A stretch of DNA of 64,000 bases from Patagioenas fasciata (taxonomy: Eukaryota > Chordata > Aves > Columbiformes > Columbidae): the NCBI RefSeq assembly GCF_037038585.1, contig NC_092560.1, forward strand, positions 63,306,049-63,370,048. The letters are read 5' to 3'. Positions 1 to 13,153 of this stretch are shown piece after piece. The translations under genes were made by a program, and so were the position numbers. Below the pieces are notes generated by a model. The model searched no databases, was not told where the DNA came from, and saw only the letters and a program-made list of their open reading frames with translations. Position 1 is the first letter of the stretch. Each line of letters opens with the position of its first letter.

Positions 1-2800
1 ATCTGATAAATCATTAGCTGGTGCATTTGTGAGGCAAGACTGTGAGCAATGGTGAGAGAGGATTCACTGGCAGCTTACTGTCGGCGTACAGGCACTGGCT
101 ATGCTTATGATTTCATATAACTCATTAATACAGAATGAGGAAGTCAAAGGTGCTGGAGCTCACAATCACACAAGATTTCTTGGCAGCTTTCTGTGTGGGA
201 TTTGCACTGTTTTAGTTCTTCCTGTCCTCTTTCTAATGCTAGGGACTATGGTCCATAAAACAAATGACAAAAGTGTATTTTAAAAGCATTTGTTTCCAAG
301 CATACATACCAATACCCACAACGAAAGAAACAAGCAAAATGGAAGAAACTGAAGTATTAGATGAACATGCAAAGTTTAGGCTAATTTTCATATGTTTATA
401 AGTCAGAACAAATATGGCAGCTCTTCCCTATATGGCTTTAGGATAATTTGTTTAATGAAAAAACTAAGATGTGTCCTCATGAGTTTATTTCAAGGTATTT
501 TTTTGTTTGGTTAGTTATTTTTTCCATGGTGTTCTGTTTCGTTTGTTTGTTTGCTTCCTTCCTTGTTTCTAATTATTATTTATTTAATATGAACGCTTTA
601 TATTCTTTAAATTTAGCATTTTGGACATTTTTAGCCACTTTGAGTTCCTCTTGTAAGTTACAATATCTTGCATCCCCATCTGTACAAGAAGGCGATATGA
701 ATAATGAGTCTTTCAAACAATGTGTTATTTAGATCAAACTCATGAAATTTGAAAATACTGTCAATTTTTTTTGTGTATGTTAGTACCTATTACCATAAAC
801 AAACTTTAGGCTTATGAAAAAATTTTACTGGCAATGTAAGCCCTTACATTTGAAAATCTGATCTTTAATATATCTGTGTATTAGTTCCCATTTGTAGAAA
901 CAATGAGATCTAATTGGCCTCTGCAAATTTTTTTGAGTAATAGAATTTAGGTCTTTGTGGGACCATGTTAGTTAGTTAATCTGATACTTTACTGAAGACT
1001 GACTGATACATGGAGTTCTCCAAGACCAGAGGAAATTTATTTTCATTCATACAGTTAATTAAGAAGGACAAACAGTCTTCCTTGCAGTTGAAATACAGCC
1101 TCTTTTTCAGAAAACAAATCAATGTAAAGACTTAAGGGATGAAATTACATCACTTCAGCTTTAGTCTCTGATGTTTGTGTAGGTTCTCTCTGCAGTCAAC
1201 ACAGAAACAGGTATTGCAGTCTGACATGTAAGAATGATGGGCTCTATCACCTCCAACAGATGTCTGTCTGTCCCCACTCACTATAGAGGGAACCTAGACA
1301 AGTAGTTGATGACAGATTTTCACAAGCAATAATGGAAAAGTAGATGCCAGTACAAGTGCTAGTGTGGACATATGCCATCACTTCTAATAAGTAACACATA
1401 TCACATTTTATTTTATTTTATTTTTAAGTATGGCTTCCCACCACAAACACTTGGCTTGATCCTTGGTAGATTAAATTGCCAGTGAGGTAAATGAGAACTC
1501 CCCTCCTTGTGGTATATACTAGAAGGCAGTGACTCCACGGAGTTTCTAATCTCCTCCACAAACTTAGTAGATCAATTTATTTTTAATATCCATTAATAAG
1601 CCATATTTTCCAGACCATAAAATGCAAAGAATTAGAAAAGAACCCTGCAAAAGACCCTTAGAGGTTGTTTTGTCACTCTCCTTTCCCAGGGTAGGATCAC
1701 CTCCTTCCTCAAGACAAAAAGTTTGTCATTCTTAACAGATATTAGCACAGTCTGTTCTTTAAAGCCTCCGAAGGTGGAGATTCCCCTTTGGATTCTCTAA
1801 CCAAGCAAGGCTAGAGCTTCAGTATTTTTTAGAAGAAAGATTTCATTAAGATTTATGTTTCTTTGTTGTGGCTTCAATTTGAAGTCCATTATTGCAGTTT
1901 ATGCAGTCTTCTACTCTCTGGGTGTGGAACAGTAGTGGTTTTCTCAACAGCACATACAGGAAAACGCTTTTGCCCCCTCCCCCTGTTTCAGCGAAGTGCA
2001 AAGAAGCATGACTATCTGATTTTTTTTTTAACCTCTATGTGGAGTATGTGTGTTACCTGATGATCTGTCCTTGTCTATCTATGCACCACTAACATAACTC
2101 CTCGTTAATTATATGCTGATGAGATACTGAGATAAATACATAGTGAAACCGTTCACCTAACTTTGGGATACTAAGCATAGACAAAGCATGACTAACAGTT
2201 CTTAATAAGAATGGGCATGCTCAAAATGTAATCACCAGGCTAACTAAGTATAGAAATAAAAGGCATGGCTGTGGCAAAAGCATTCTGCTGATGGGTTCAA
2301 GTCTAATGTCTCCAGATTAGAAGACTGTCAGACAGTAGTAGCTGACAGGCTATTGTTCTTTCCAGATACAGAATCTGCTGAGACAGGAAGGTGAGGAGAT
2401 GGGTAGCTAAGTTTTAACTTGCATGCAAAGCACTGCCAGAACAAACAAGCTTTCTGGATCATTTCCCAACACAGAATCAGGAGTATCGTTTTACTTCAGG
2501 GATGTATTAACAATAGAAGGGTGCTGAACTCCCGGTCATACAAAATGCCACAAGCTTCCAGAGTTGAAATAATATAGTGAAAATGATGGTCCTGTTCAGC
2601 AGAGAAAAATGCATGACTACAGCCGACCAAGGTTCACTTATCCTATTTAGCTTATCTTTCTGCAGCTGTGTGTGTTGTTTTATAGGGATTTAGGTCAGTA
2701 TCCTTTCCACAGTGCCCCTTCTGAGTGGTTTAGCAGCAAGTTCATACTGAAGAATACAGTAACTCTTCAAGTCCACCGTTTATCTTGTGACAAAAGTATT
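1..2800. other. Non-coding, AT-rich; nothing recognised
   Basis: This stretch has only short open frames (under 100 codons) with no recognisable domain. Stop codons are dense in all frames and I see no CpG-rich promoter, RNA gene or interspersed repeat. It reads as ordinary avian intergenic or deep intronic DNA. Old, diverged repeats or conserved non-coding elements cannot be excluded by eye. Confidence 0.6.
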
Positions 2801-2931
2801 AGAAAGAGAAAGGAAGAGAAGGGAAGAGAAGGGAAGAGAAGGGAAGGGAAGAAAAGGGAAGAGAAGGGAAGAGGAGGGAAGAGAAAGGAAGAGAAGAAGG
2901 GAAGAGAAGGGAAGAGAAGAAGGGAAGAAAA
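2801..2931 (+). repeat. 131-bp uninterrupted homopurine tract, (GGGAAGAGAA)n-like
   Basis: Every base from 2801 to 2931 on the + strand is A or G. The core is built from imperfect copies of GGGAAGAGAA, with GGGAAGGGAA and AGAAGAAGG variants. Open frames across it (Lys/Arg/Glu-rich on +, Ser/Leu/Phe/Pro-rich on -) are artefacts of low complexity, not genes. Homopurine mirror-like tracts of this length can form intramolecular triplex (H-DNA) in supercoiled DNA and are prone to length change. It abuts an (AATAC)n run and the 3' end of a reverse-strand CR1, so it may have grown from the tail or target site of that insertion. Confidence 0.95.
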
Positions 2932-2935
2932 TACT

Positions 2936-2960
2936 AATACAATACAATACAATACAATAC
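2936..2960 (+). repeat. (AATAC)5 microsatellite at the CR1 3' end
   Basis: Five perfect AATAC units sit between the homopurine tract and the reverse-strand CR1. Read on the CR1 strand this is (GTATT)5 directly downstream of the element's 3' end. CR1 elements normally end in short tandem repeats, so this is plausibly a diverged or re-expanded tail. Confidence 0.85.
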
Positions 2961-3400
2961 TCATTATTTAGGTTGGAGAAGACCTTTAAGGTCATCAACT
3001 CCAACCGTTAACCTAACACTGCCAAGTCCACTGCTAAACCATGTCCCTAAGCACCACATCTACACATTTTCAAAATGCCTCCAGGGCTTAACCACTTCCC
3101 TGGGCAGTCTGTTCCAGTGCCTGACAACCCTTTTGGTAAAGATGTTTCTCCTAATACATAAACTTATCCTGGCACAACTTGTGTCCACTTCCTCTTCCTA
3201 TTGCTTGTTACCTGGGAGAAGAGACTGACATCCTCCCTGCTACAACGTCCTTTTGGGTACTTGTGGAGAGCAATAAGGTCTCCCCTCAGCCTCCTGTTTG
3301 TTTTGTTTTTACACTTTTGACATAGTAAAACTACAAGTAATCCAAGTTCCTTTAACCTTCAGGCTGCATGCATACTGGCATGGCACAGTCTTCTAGACCA
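2961..3400 (-). mobile_element. CR1 non-LTR retrotransposon fragment (3' part, reverse)
   Basis: The + strand reads as the reverse complement of a CR1 3' region. Landmarks are 'ggttggagaagacctttaaggtcatcaactccaacc' near 2970, 'gggcagtctgttccagtgcctgacaaccctttt' near 3100 and 'ataaggtctcccctcagcctcc' near 3270. The 3' end of the element is at the left (about 2961). The match fades after about 3300, with a weaker continuation to about 3365-3400. Substitutions and small gaps are frequent, so this is an old copy. It is 5' truncated, as most CR1 copies are, and keeps no usable reading frame. Confidence 0.88.
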
Positions 3401-4600
3401 ATGCCAGACACACAGTGTGTGTATCACAGAAAGATGAGACCTAAGGAGAGACGGTGCTTGGTATGATTTGAAGCATCTTGGAGTGTGCCTGTGTTAAGTA
3501 TGGGATCTTTGTAACAATTCTGAAGTAGGACTCTACATTCTTGATTCTCAGTTTAAATCTGAATGGGAACCTGAAATAAGAGTGCTGACTGTAACTGTGA
3601 CTGTGAAGTATCAGGTATTTAATTATTTGGACACTCAAATCAGACATGCTAAAAAGAACACAGGATCAAGGCTTACAAAGCTATACACACACAAAACCTG
3701 GTCTCAAATTCTGTGAACTTTATAGAAAGATAAAATAGTCTTTCATTGCATTTCTTCTGAGCATTCACTTCTCTCTGTTTGTCTGTGCTGCAGTGTTACT
3801 TGTGGTGCCACGGAGAGTCTGTTTCATTATCAGAGTCATGGTTGAATACCTTCATAACCTCATTCTTTAGAACATATGGCAAAACCAGAGCATGGAATAT
3901 CTGTGACCACTTGTAACATCTCTATTTCTGAAACAGTTTATGGCTGGATCCTCCATCCAAATATTCACTGGGTGAAAAGCCTTCTTGTATGATGCATGGC
4001 TGGTTGACCATGAACATTAATACATCAGATAAGCTCAGTGCACTGAAAAAAGCAGTGTAGTCTAAGAACAGTGTTATGAGAGCATAAAGAAAAATATCTT
4101 TTGCTACTAAAAATGAATTGTCCTCCAATAATGTCAGTATGAGAGTACATGAAAACTGAGGAGAAGGCAGATAGCACAGTAGTGAGTAAATCTGCAGTAC
4201 AAAACTAGTTAAGGAAAAATTAGATCACACCTTTATTGTATTAAAATTACATTCTAATTTCATTATATAAGAACTTATAATACAGAGATTTCTAATATTA
4301 TTATATATAAAATATCATACTAGAAGATTATGGATTTAGGAGGAATTGTCTCCTCAAACACACAGTTTCCAAAGTAGAAGACTGAATTAGTCTTAAAGAC
4401 TGTGGCTGCTAAGACTGCATCTTGTCACTTCTTTGTGTGTACCCACAGGCCTTCATTGCCTTGACCAGCCTCACCAGAGGCCTCCACCCACACTCTACTC
4501 TTGGAGCCAGGTGCCTTTTTTAAGCTCATGTCAGGGGTTTAGTCCCTGATGGAGGTATGCTGTAGGAATACTGATCTCCAACTCAGCCACAGCGCAGCCT
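3401..4600. other. Non-coding; nothing recognised
   Basis: AT-rich, with no convincing open frame. It includes a very AT-rich patch near 4240-4330. No repeat family recognised. Confidence 0.5.
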
Positions 4601-4870
4601 AGCAGTGGGTCCCATTCATCCTGACCTGCAGATCCACTTGCTTGTTTGTTCTCAGATCTGTCTCATCACTGTGAACCTGCCCCATGATCACTCAGCTGTG
4701 TCTTGCCTTGGATTGCCCTGGTCAAATCTGACCCTGGTCCTGACCTATGGATTTACTTCCTGGCTTGACCTCAGAGCCGCTGTATCACCATGAACTTGTC
4801 TGATAATCTGGATGCTTTTTTGAACTTGGCTACCACCTCTCAGTCTGTCCTGCACACCTTGCTTGGGCAA
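4600..4870 (+). repeat. Diverged ~119-bp tandem duplication, unclassified repeat
   Basis: A segment from about 4619 recurs from about 4738. Both copies start with TCCTGACCT and can be aligned over about 70 bases without gaps, through shared 'cacttcctg/cacttgctt', 'ctcag', 'atcac..tgaac' and 'tgataatc/tgatgatc' blocks. I estimate roughly 65-70% identity by eye. The DNA here is richer in C and T and in 'CTGACC' words than its surroundings. It may be part of an old LTR or satellite-like element; I do not recognise the family. The 62-codon open frame at 4605-4793 looks like a chance product of this composition. Confidence 0.55.
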
Positions 4871-7800
4871 TGTGTGATCCAGGCTTCTGTTGGCCTTTTA
4901 TTGTATTCAGGTCCTGAGTCCCCAACCCTCACTGTACACTGAAAGATCTGTCCAAAGCACAGTTACCCGTGTTGCTTCTCCAAAGTACTCTGTTCAGATT
5001 ACAGGAAAGTTCAAAATATCTATGCTACATTTCCAAGACCCTCTAAAAGGATGTAATTTCAATCTCTTTTCTGCATCTCTGCAATCTCTGTATTGCACAG
5101 AGTTTATTGTGTAATATTTTAATACTTGGTAATGCATTAAAATACTCCAATATGGAATACCTCTGTATTCTTATTAGCTCATATGGAGCTATAACCAGTG
5201 CATCCAAATTCTTGGGCTGAGTACACTTCTAGGAGATACAAAAATGAAAAATCTGTTTCCCAAAATGGCTTTACACAGACGTGATATATCAGCTCAATTG
5301 AGCTAGAAGGTCTCTAGCAGTATGTTGTGTTGTGCAAACCTGACATCCCAAGTTTTCCATATTACTAATGGATGTAAGTGTCATATAAATATTTTAGTGT
5401 GAAGATCTCTCTATGTAGTTACATTAATGTATGTGTTTACCCAAGGGTGTCACAGGGAGGACTTGCTGGCTGAGATGTATATTCTTCGCTAACAGATCTG
5501 TTGAAAAGAGTCGTACATGAATGAGTGTTTCCTGCAGAGAAGAATACAGATTTTCATAAAGTGTGGATTGTGAATGGATGATCCTCATTCATTCCTCATG
5601 ACTGAATTAAAATTGTATTAATTTCTCCCTAAGAATGTAACTTTAGAGACAATTTGGCCTCTGTTCATGTTAAAAGTTATATCTGTTAATGGTAAAAGAC
5701 TTCCAAAACCTCTTGGAAGGAAGGAAAGTTAAATAGTTGATTCAGAGGCCTGAGCAAAACAAAAACCAGCTTAGTATTGTTTTAAGGAATGAATGAAATA
5801 TTGAAGACCTTCTTAAATTTTATTAGATCTCAGACAAACTCCTGGACTGCAGACAGTTTGTAGTGTTTTGGTTTTTTTTTTTTTTTTCCAAAATAAAATT
5901 GGTTCAATTACAGTCTGTGCCATTCCTCTACAGTCTATAATTCAGGTGTCATTGTGCTAAAATTAGGCTATGAAAGGATCCAAATAAATGTGTCCAGTTT
6001 TAATATAACTACATCCTTTACTCATATTTGGCATTATTAAGGAAGTAACTGGTGTATAAATACCTAAATATATCGAGAAGTTGGGGTTTGGCTGTAAATT
6101 TTGCACAGATGAATAGCAATTTTTTTTCTTTTTTCCAAATATATAACTCTGTATGTGCCTGTATATAAGTAAGGCAGCTCCATTGGTATAGTCAGACTCC
6201 TACAGCTGTAGTCTTTCCTACATGTGTGATACCAAGAACTGTGCTGATACGATGGTACAAGTTGCTCAGATGAGATGAGGGAGATTAAACTGATGGCTGT
6301 CTACTGGCAAGTGGTTGAGCAAACTACTGTCTGTACTTGAAAAAGAAATTATGATACAGAAATATGACAACATGGCTAATCATTTTGAACAGGGAAAGCA
6401 AAAGCTTGCCTGCTCCCTGAATAATGTCAGACTATTCTGGGAATACTCTGGTTTGACTCTGAAAGCTGTGGCTTCAGGAAGCACAAAGTGAGCAGAAAAT
6501 AAAGAAATAAAAATACACACATTCCCACACATTCAAGCAGAACAGGGAAAAATAGAAAGGGATAAACACTGAGTTCCGTTTATTTACTTGGTTGTGAATG
6601 AAAGTCAGTGTTGCAGTCAATCACAACATGGGCCTTGAATTGTTTTTCAAAGAGGTGAGGCAGTCTTTGCTTAGAACTAGAAGAGAAGTACTGGTTTGAG
6701 ACAACGTGCCTCAAGGAATGTGCCAGTCTTTCAGAATGCTTGTGCCTCATTTATGTCCTACTTAAGCCTGAAGCCTTAATTAAGTCTCTATTACTATGGC
6801 ATTACTGGAGACTTCTAAATTTAAGTATTTGGGTCTAGTAATTATCCAAAGTCATTTAGGTCAGTAGCAGTTTCATGGACTTCAGAAAACTTGAGATCAT
6901 GGCCTTCAAGAGAGTATTTAGTTGCTATGTACATATACACAAAAAATACACAATATATACATGATGCATGTATTTCTACAGAATAAAGCTATATATTACA
7001 TACAGCTTTTCCATATCTACTAAACATTAGTAAAGAAGGTTAAGTATACCACATCTCTTTTCTTTTTTTTTTTTTCTTTTTTTTCCTTAAGACGACCTTT
7101 TTCAGAAATGAACAATCCGGTTTTTGCAAGTTAACTATTACACAGTGAGTTATTAACTTTAAACACCCTTAATTCCTGAAAACTATGTGGTAGAGACATT
7201 TTAGATTGGGGCAACTCCTCTTACATAAGAGAGTTTTTCTGCCAAGTTATTACCTCAGATGATCTTTATGGTGTAGGTGAATGTTTATACAGAGATTTCT
7301 CCTCCTCAGACAACAAAGGGCTACTGGAGAGCGCAGATGCCAAGCAAAAGCAAAAGAAGGAAGAAGGCAGTCTTGTGCTTGATAAAATTGAAGAAAAACA
7401 TTTCCAAAAAGAACAGAGAAAGGAAGCCAAATGCTGAATGGTGATCCTGTCTCCTGTGGAGTCCTCCTCACTCCAGCTGCTTCCAGCAAAAGCAGAGATC
7501 TCCTGACACCTTGCAGAAGCTCTGAAACACCTGGCTGGCTCTCAAGGGTAAGTCTAAACTTGTCTATGAGTTCACTAGAAAAGCACTAGCATGTTTTTCT
7601 TTTTCCACCTGATTTTTCTTTCAGTTTGCCTAGAGAGGCTCTGGTCCACAGTTTCAGCTTCTCAGAAATTCCACCAAACAAACGCTGATACGCTTGGCTT
7701 GCAACTTAAAGTGCCAAGTTAAGCAGCTGTCCTGAAGGTCTTGGGCTCCCTTGGGTGCCTGAGGTTTCTATGTCCTTGCAAAAAGAATAGAGAAGACTAC

Positions 7801-10800
7801 GTAAATACACACTCCTTTATTTTTCTGTTTTCACTGGTTTGCTGGTCTAGGAACAGCATGTACTAGCTAACAAGTTCTGCCCTGTACTATTGTTATCCTA
7901 AATTGCTACTTTTTGGTCAGACAATTAGATCAGGCAATTAGAGGGTTTTGTTGTTAGGCTCCCTTTTAACATGTATTTAGGTTATGGGCAGCCTGAAAAG
8001 ACTACTGTGGGTGTCTGGCTAGATCCATACTATAGGGCTTAGAGCTACTCAGTCAAATTCTCTTTTTTTTTCCTCCAGGCAATAAAAATATTAGGGTGTC
8101 TAAGAAAGAAGAAAGTGAGGAGTTTCTCATGAAGCTGTAGTCAGACTATTAAGAAGTGGTAACTATGAATGAACTGAGGGAAGGCTGGAGAAATCCTACA
8201 GATGAAAACTGCTTCGGCCTTAAAAAAGAGGTGTGAGCACAAAAAGCTTTCAGACACTGGCTTGCTTCACACTCCCGCTGGATTGAGAATGCCTGTAATT
8301 GATTTCAAAGGGAGAGATCATGCCAGCATTTGCACAGAAATGCTATTTTTTGTATACTTCAATATGTGGGACCAAAGTTCTGGCCCTTCTGTAGCTTATG
8401 TAATGGAGTAATCTCCAAGGAAAGGGAAAATTGGCTGCTATATAGATGTGGAAACGCTCATTAATCACGGGATCAGCACTCTAAACATTTCCTGTTTATA
8501 TCCAGAGTGACACTTCTTTAAATTACGTTGCCAGCTCCAATTTGGCACTGATGTCTTATTTTGTAAAAACAAGCTGTTATCAAATTTAACAGAAATAGAA
8601 CAGTTTCCATGAAGAAAAGGATTCTGAATGGCCTTTGCTTCAGATCTTGTTTCAGAAAACAAACTTTCTTCAAAAGTTGTGATCCAGTCAACTCAGACTG
8701 AAAAACTGAAGAGAATCCAGTTGAAAAACATAAGTTTGGAGTTGTATTGTATTGTCCACTTCATGAGAAAAACAAAAATGAATGATTATAGAGATTTGCA
8801 ATTGACTGGCTCAGCTAATGGTAAACGAGCCTCTGATGGATTTATTTCTAAAGAGAAACCGCAGTTGTACTGCTCACACACCCAGAAACATCCATTCTGA
8901 TTCTTGTTGTTTGTTACTCATGCTCTTTCAGAATTGCCATGATCAACAGTTCTCTCTTTATAAGACACAGATTTTAGCATACTTGGGACCACTGCAGAGG
9001 TGCATAGATAGATTTTGCAGGGAGAAAGAAGGACAGAAAGAATTGGGGGCGGGGGGGAAACACAGATGGAAGCCAGACTTTTTAATATGCCATTTCTATC
9101 ACTTGTCTTCAGCGTGGCAAAGCTACGCTTCTCAAGCTAAACGTATACTAGGAAATCCCCATACTAGGAAACAAAAATCATTCTTTGGCACTGAGTTTAA
9201 CTGTGTCTATGCTGTTAAGCTATTTTGCCCTCCCAAACAGGTTGGATGTATCCAGACTGCCAGTTGGGACAGATTCCTGGAAGCATGCCTGGGCATTGTT
9301 TGAGAGAGCCCTACTTCGCCTTGGCCAAAGCCATACCCCAACATTCAACTATTTTGACAGCTGAACACTGAAGGCAGTTGATTTTCAATGTGCACACAGG
9401 TTTCCTGACACTATGTAGTTTACTAGTATAAACACAGCCTAATTGTCCCCTGGAATGTAACAACTATGGACACTATACCGAAAGAAAAACTGCAACAAAA
9501 GTTCAAATTTTAAAATAACCTGGGTTCAAGGATCTCTGTTAATCACAAAGTTTAATCTTGACACTCTGATATACCTCCTCTTCCTCCTACACATACCTAA
9601 CCAGGGAAGGACCCATGTGGTAGGATGCTGGCAGGCATAGCTGCAAGCTCTGTATTCACTAAGACATGCGTGGCTTATAAAGGAAGAGGAAAAGGACTTT
9701 TTCAGGGAAGATAGTGAAGCAACACATCCAGATTCCAATTTTTTTCCCCTGCCTGTGTATCTGAGCCACCACATCAGTGCATGAGAACATCATTCCCCAA
9801 TGTCAAACTCCCATATCTCTCACCCCTTGGAAAACAGGTGGGTGAGTAATTGACCTGAGACATGGTTGGTTAAAATATAGTAAATACCAGAACACTATGT
9901 CTGTTCCTGTTTCTTATCTGTTCTGCTGTTTCAGCACACGAAAGAAACAGACTTTAATGGCATATAAACTGTTAATGGAAGTGTGAGTCTCTGGTCATAT
10001 TTTGTGTGAAGCAATTGTGATTCTCATTTGGTTTGCAAGGTAAAATCTCTTTAGCAGTCTCAGCAGAAAAGTATTCTTGATGCTTCAGTGTCTTGGCATT
10101 GCTAAATCAAGTCAGAAACATTTCAAGAAGGAAGGCTGAAGTTTAATTCAAGCAAATTCAGTTCAGTCTAATAGGAACTGTTTAAAATTCAGTGGGTTAC
10201 ATCAAAAGAGACTACAAAATAACTTCATCTAGTAATAATCTGTTAAGTGTTTTTAAGCTCAGGTCCCAAGATATGGCCAGCAAAGGAACTGTAAAATTTT
10301 GGCTTTCTGTTCAAGCTGTCCTAACATACATTACCCACAACAAAGCATTCAGCCTTTGCCTCTACAACACTGCCTTGTTACATGGCAGGGCCAGGAATGT
10401 AGGAATGTGGCTCCCAGCCAAGCTGGTGGGGAGAGAATTCCCTCAACCTGGAGGATTCCAGCTCTCTCCATGCCTGCATCTTTCGTTCAGCACTTTGTGC
10501 TGTTTGCAGTGTGTCCTTCTCCATGTTGCCCACAGCTGTTGTTCTCCCTCCTGCATCTGCCATTCTGGGTGGCCTTGTTGGGTTTGTACATTGCAGGCTA
10601 GCCAGGATGTGGCTACTGAAAGGGAAAATGCGGGGAAAGCCAGAGCTTGGCTATATGTGCATAATATCAAGTCAGACAATGTTCACAGGCTGAGAATACC
10701 ACAGTGTTTGAGCTAAGGGAAGCTTTTTGTTTGCTTTTCCTTGCACTAGTGACTGGGTTATTTCAGCCTAATAGAAGGCTCTTTCTTTTATGCTCTGTGA

Positions 10801-13098
10801 ATTCGATTCATCACAAATCAATTACAGAAAGCTTATAGGTTCTTCCCTCCTGCTTCTCCCAGGAAGGGCAGCTGAGAATAATTACTGATGAATAAACTCA
10901 GTAGCTTCTGGAGGACTGTATTCAGTAAGCTCCAAGTTTTCCCTTCTGCTTCAGACTCTCTTGTTAAAGTAGAGAGATGAATTTCGGGTTACATAGTAGT
11001 AGTAGGAGACCAGGTGTTTCACATTTTATCTTCACCAGCAGGCAATTCCTGCCTGCCCCTCTGATGTTCTCTGTAACTTTGAGAAGCATCATCACCCAAG
11101 GTCCTCTCAGGAGGTAAAGCCAGTCTCTTCGTTGATACAGAAATGGAGTTTTTCTTCACAGTTCTCGCCAGAATCTGAATGTACCAATTTCTGGGAAGTT
11201 TAGGGTTAAAGAAGTGAGTGTTTTGTTGTAAAGACAGTAACTGTGGTGAATATATGTTAAAGTTGACTAAGGCACACCTCTCCCTCTAAACTTAGTGGTA
11301 GTTTACAAAGGAATGAAACTAATCAGCAAGGATTTAAATTACATCTTTTTCCAAAGCCTGTTTATATTCTTTGCTTTAATCATACTTTAATTGGGCCAGC
11401 AAATAATAACATCATAATAACATTGTGCCAGATAAGCCACTTCAAAAACAGGAAGAAACAGAAATTGCAAACACTGAACTGGCAGAGAGGACTACCACTA
11501 GAGATTGCCCAAACTGGTGCCACAATGTCTGCAGACATTGCAGGGACACAATAGGAGACAATTCAAAGGGGATAGAAAAGGTTTTGGGGGCAGTGTGTTT
11601 GAGGAGGGGATGGAGAATCACAGCCTCTGAGATTATTTGATGTGCCTTATTTAAGGCCATGTTTTAAAAAGCATTTAAATATCTGAAGAGTCAGTTTGGT
11701 ATCTGTGGGATTTCAGATGGGAGCACGGGATATAGATGTTTTTGAGATCTTGTTAGTCACCATGCTGCTGCTTTAAATACTGTAGGAGTATGACATTTTT
11801 AGCATGGTTTCTCAAAAGCACTTGGCTACACTGAGGGATGAAACAGAAAAATTTGAGGGATGCCCAATATTGTGTAAACACTGAGCAGGCTCTGTTCCCT
11901 TTCACACTGGTAGAGGTATGGAGGTCCTGTCCTCTGCCTCCATGTTCCCACAACCCGTTATTTAAAATCCCTAGGCCTAAAGGTAAATTTTGACCTACAG
12001 GAGATTGCTGCAACAAGTGATGGTTTGTTGCCAGCTTTCTAATTTCCTTTTCACCTTGCAAGAGTGTTGTGATGCATATTTGAGTTTGCAAATTGCTCTG
12101 GCAGGAAAACACTCTGTCAAGCAATATATCGTGTGCTGCAGAATTTGGTTTTAGTCCAAAGAGACAGAAAAGCAGCCAGAAGGAGGCAGAATTTTTTTTA
12201 ATCCCCTGTATTTATGAATTCGTATAGAATGCAGCTACACTGGCCCAGAAATCTCCATATGTTGGACAACATGTGAATATGCTTAGTTGCTGTTTTTGAA
12301 ACTGTATTGGAATTTTTCGCTTGTCATTGGCTCTTGCAGGTCTGACACATTCAGTGTCTGCAAGCTGAGAGAGGGGCAACAGTGAAGTTCAGGCTGAGCA
12401 AGGCAGATTGAAGGTATGCCTCTAGGTATAAATGGTGCCTAAGTCCTAGCACCTTCACCTCTTTAGATATCTGTGGCTGCAACAAGTAGATTAATTCACA
12501 AGGTATAGGAAAGGATACTTAGTTCACTGTAGTGTGTACAGCAGAGGAGATATGAATGTTTGTGCAAGAAGAATACACAGTAAATGCAGTGGCCATGGAG
12601 AACAACCTCTGCCTCATTATATGGTTATTAGCTAACTTCTTTAACTTAAAATTTCCTCTTAGTTAAACGGAGAACACTGGAATTTTGGAGTTTGTACATT
12701 CTTTCATCATTTAATGGGGCTTAGAAGGAGATGTGCTTAAGCTGCCTATAGAGTACGGACATAAAAGAACTGGCTGCTTTTTGTGCTAATTCAAACACTT
12801 GGAGCAGCTTTGATTTTTGCGCTTAGCCAGTCCCAACTATTATGTGTGAGGAGAGACCAGGTGCTAGCAGTTTAATTTTCTGCCACTTGCTAGCTGGCAG
12901 GATGCAGGAGGGCTTGGGCAAGGGAAAGTCAGATTTGTTGCCTTTCTTCTCACCTTTGAAGAGCCCACATGACTTCCAGCACGCATCATGTTCACTTTAT
13001 AAAGAGAAGTCTTCTTTGGCAGGAAGATCAGAGGGGAATAGGCATATACCTACGGATTAACACATAGAGACATGCATATTATCTTGGAATTAAATTCA
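4871..13098. other. Non-coding; nothing recognised
   Basis: No exon, RNA gene or interspersed repeat recognised. It contains a 16-base poly-T (5872-5887), T-rich runs at 7062-7085 and several isolated open frames. The longest of these, 8818-9303 and 10192-10716, show no domain, no low-complexity explanation and no splice context. They look like chance ORFs in locally GC-richer DNA. Confidence 0.5.
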
Positions 13099-13153
13099 GT
13101 GTGTGTGTGTATATATGTACATATGTGCATCATTGTGTATATACATACACATA
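13099..13153 (+). repeat. Imperfect (TG)n/(TA)n microsatellite
   Basis: A (GT)6 run passes into TATATATGTACATATGTG and then CATTGTGTATATACATACACATA, an alternating purine-pyrimidine tract. It is short and interrupted, and of possible use only as a polymorphic marker. Confidence 0.85.

Noticed and set aside
2672-3011. Lys/Arg/Glu-rich and Ser/Leu/Phe-rich frames over the purine tract
   Set aside because: Products of the homopurine repeat on either strand.
8818-9303. 161-codon + strand open frame
   Set aside because: No recognisable domain, no coding-like composition and no promoter. It overlaps another frame in a different phase; a frame of this length is expected somewhere in 64 kb.
10192-10716. 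174-codon + strand open frame with Cys-rich middle
   Set aside because: Overlaps open frames in other phases on both strands, has no known motif and no splice context; it looks like a chance ORF in GC-richer DNA.
11753-12124. 123-codon reverse-strand open frame
   Set aside because: No homology recognised and no flanking signals; treated as chance.
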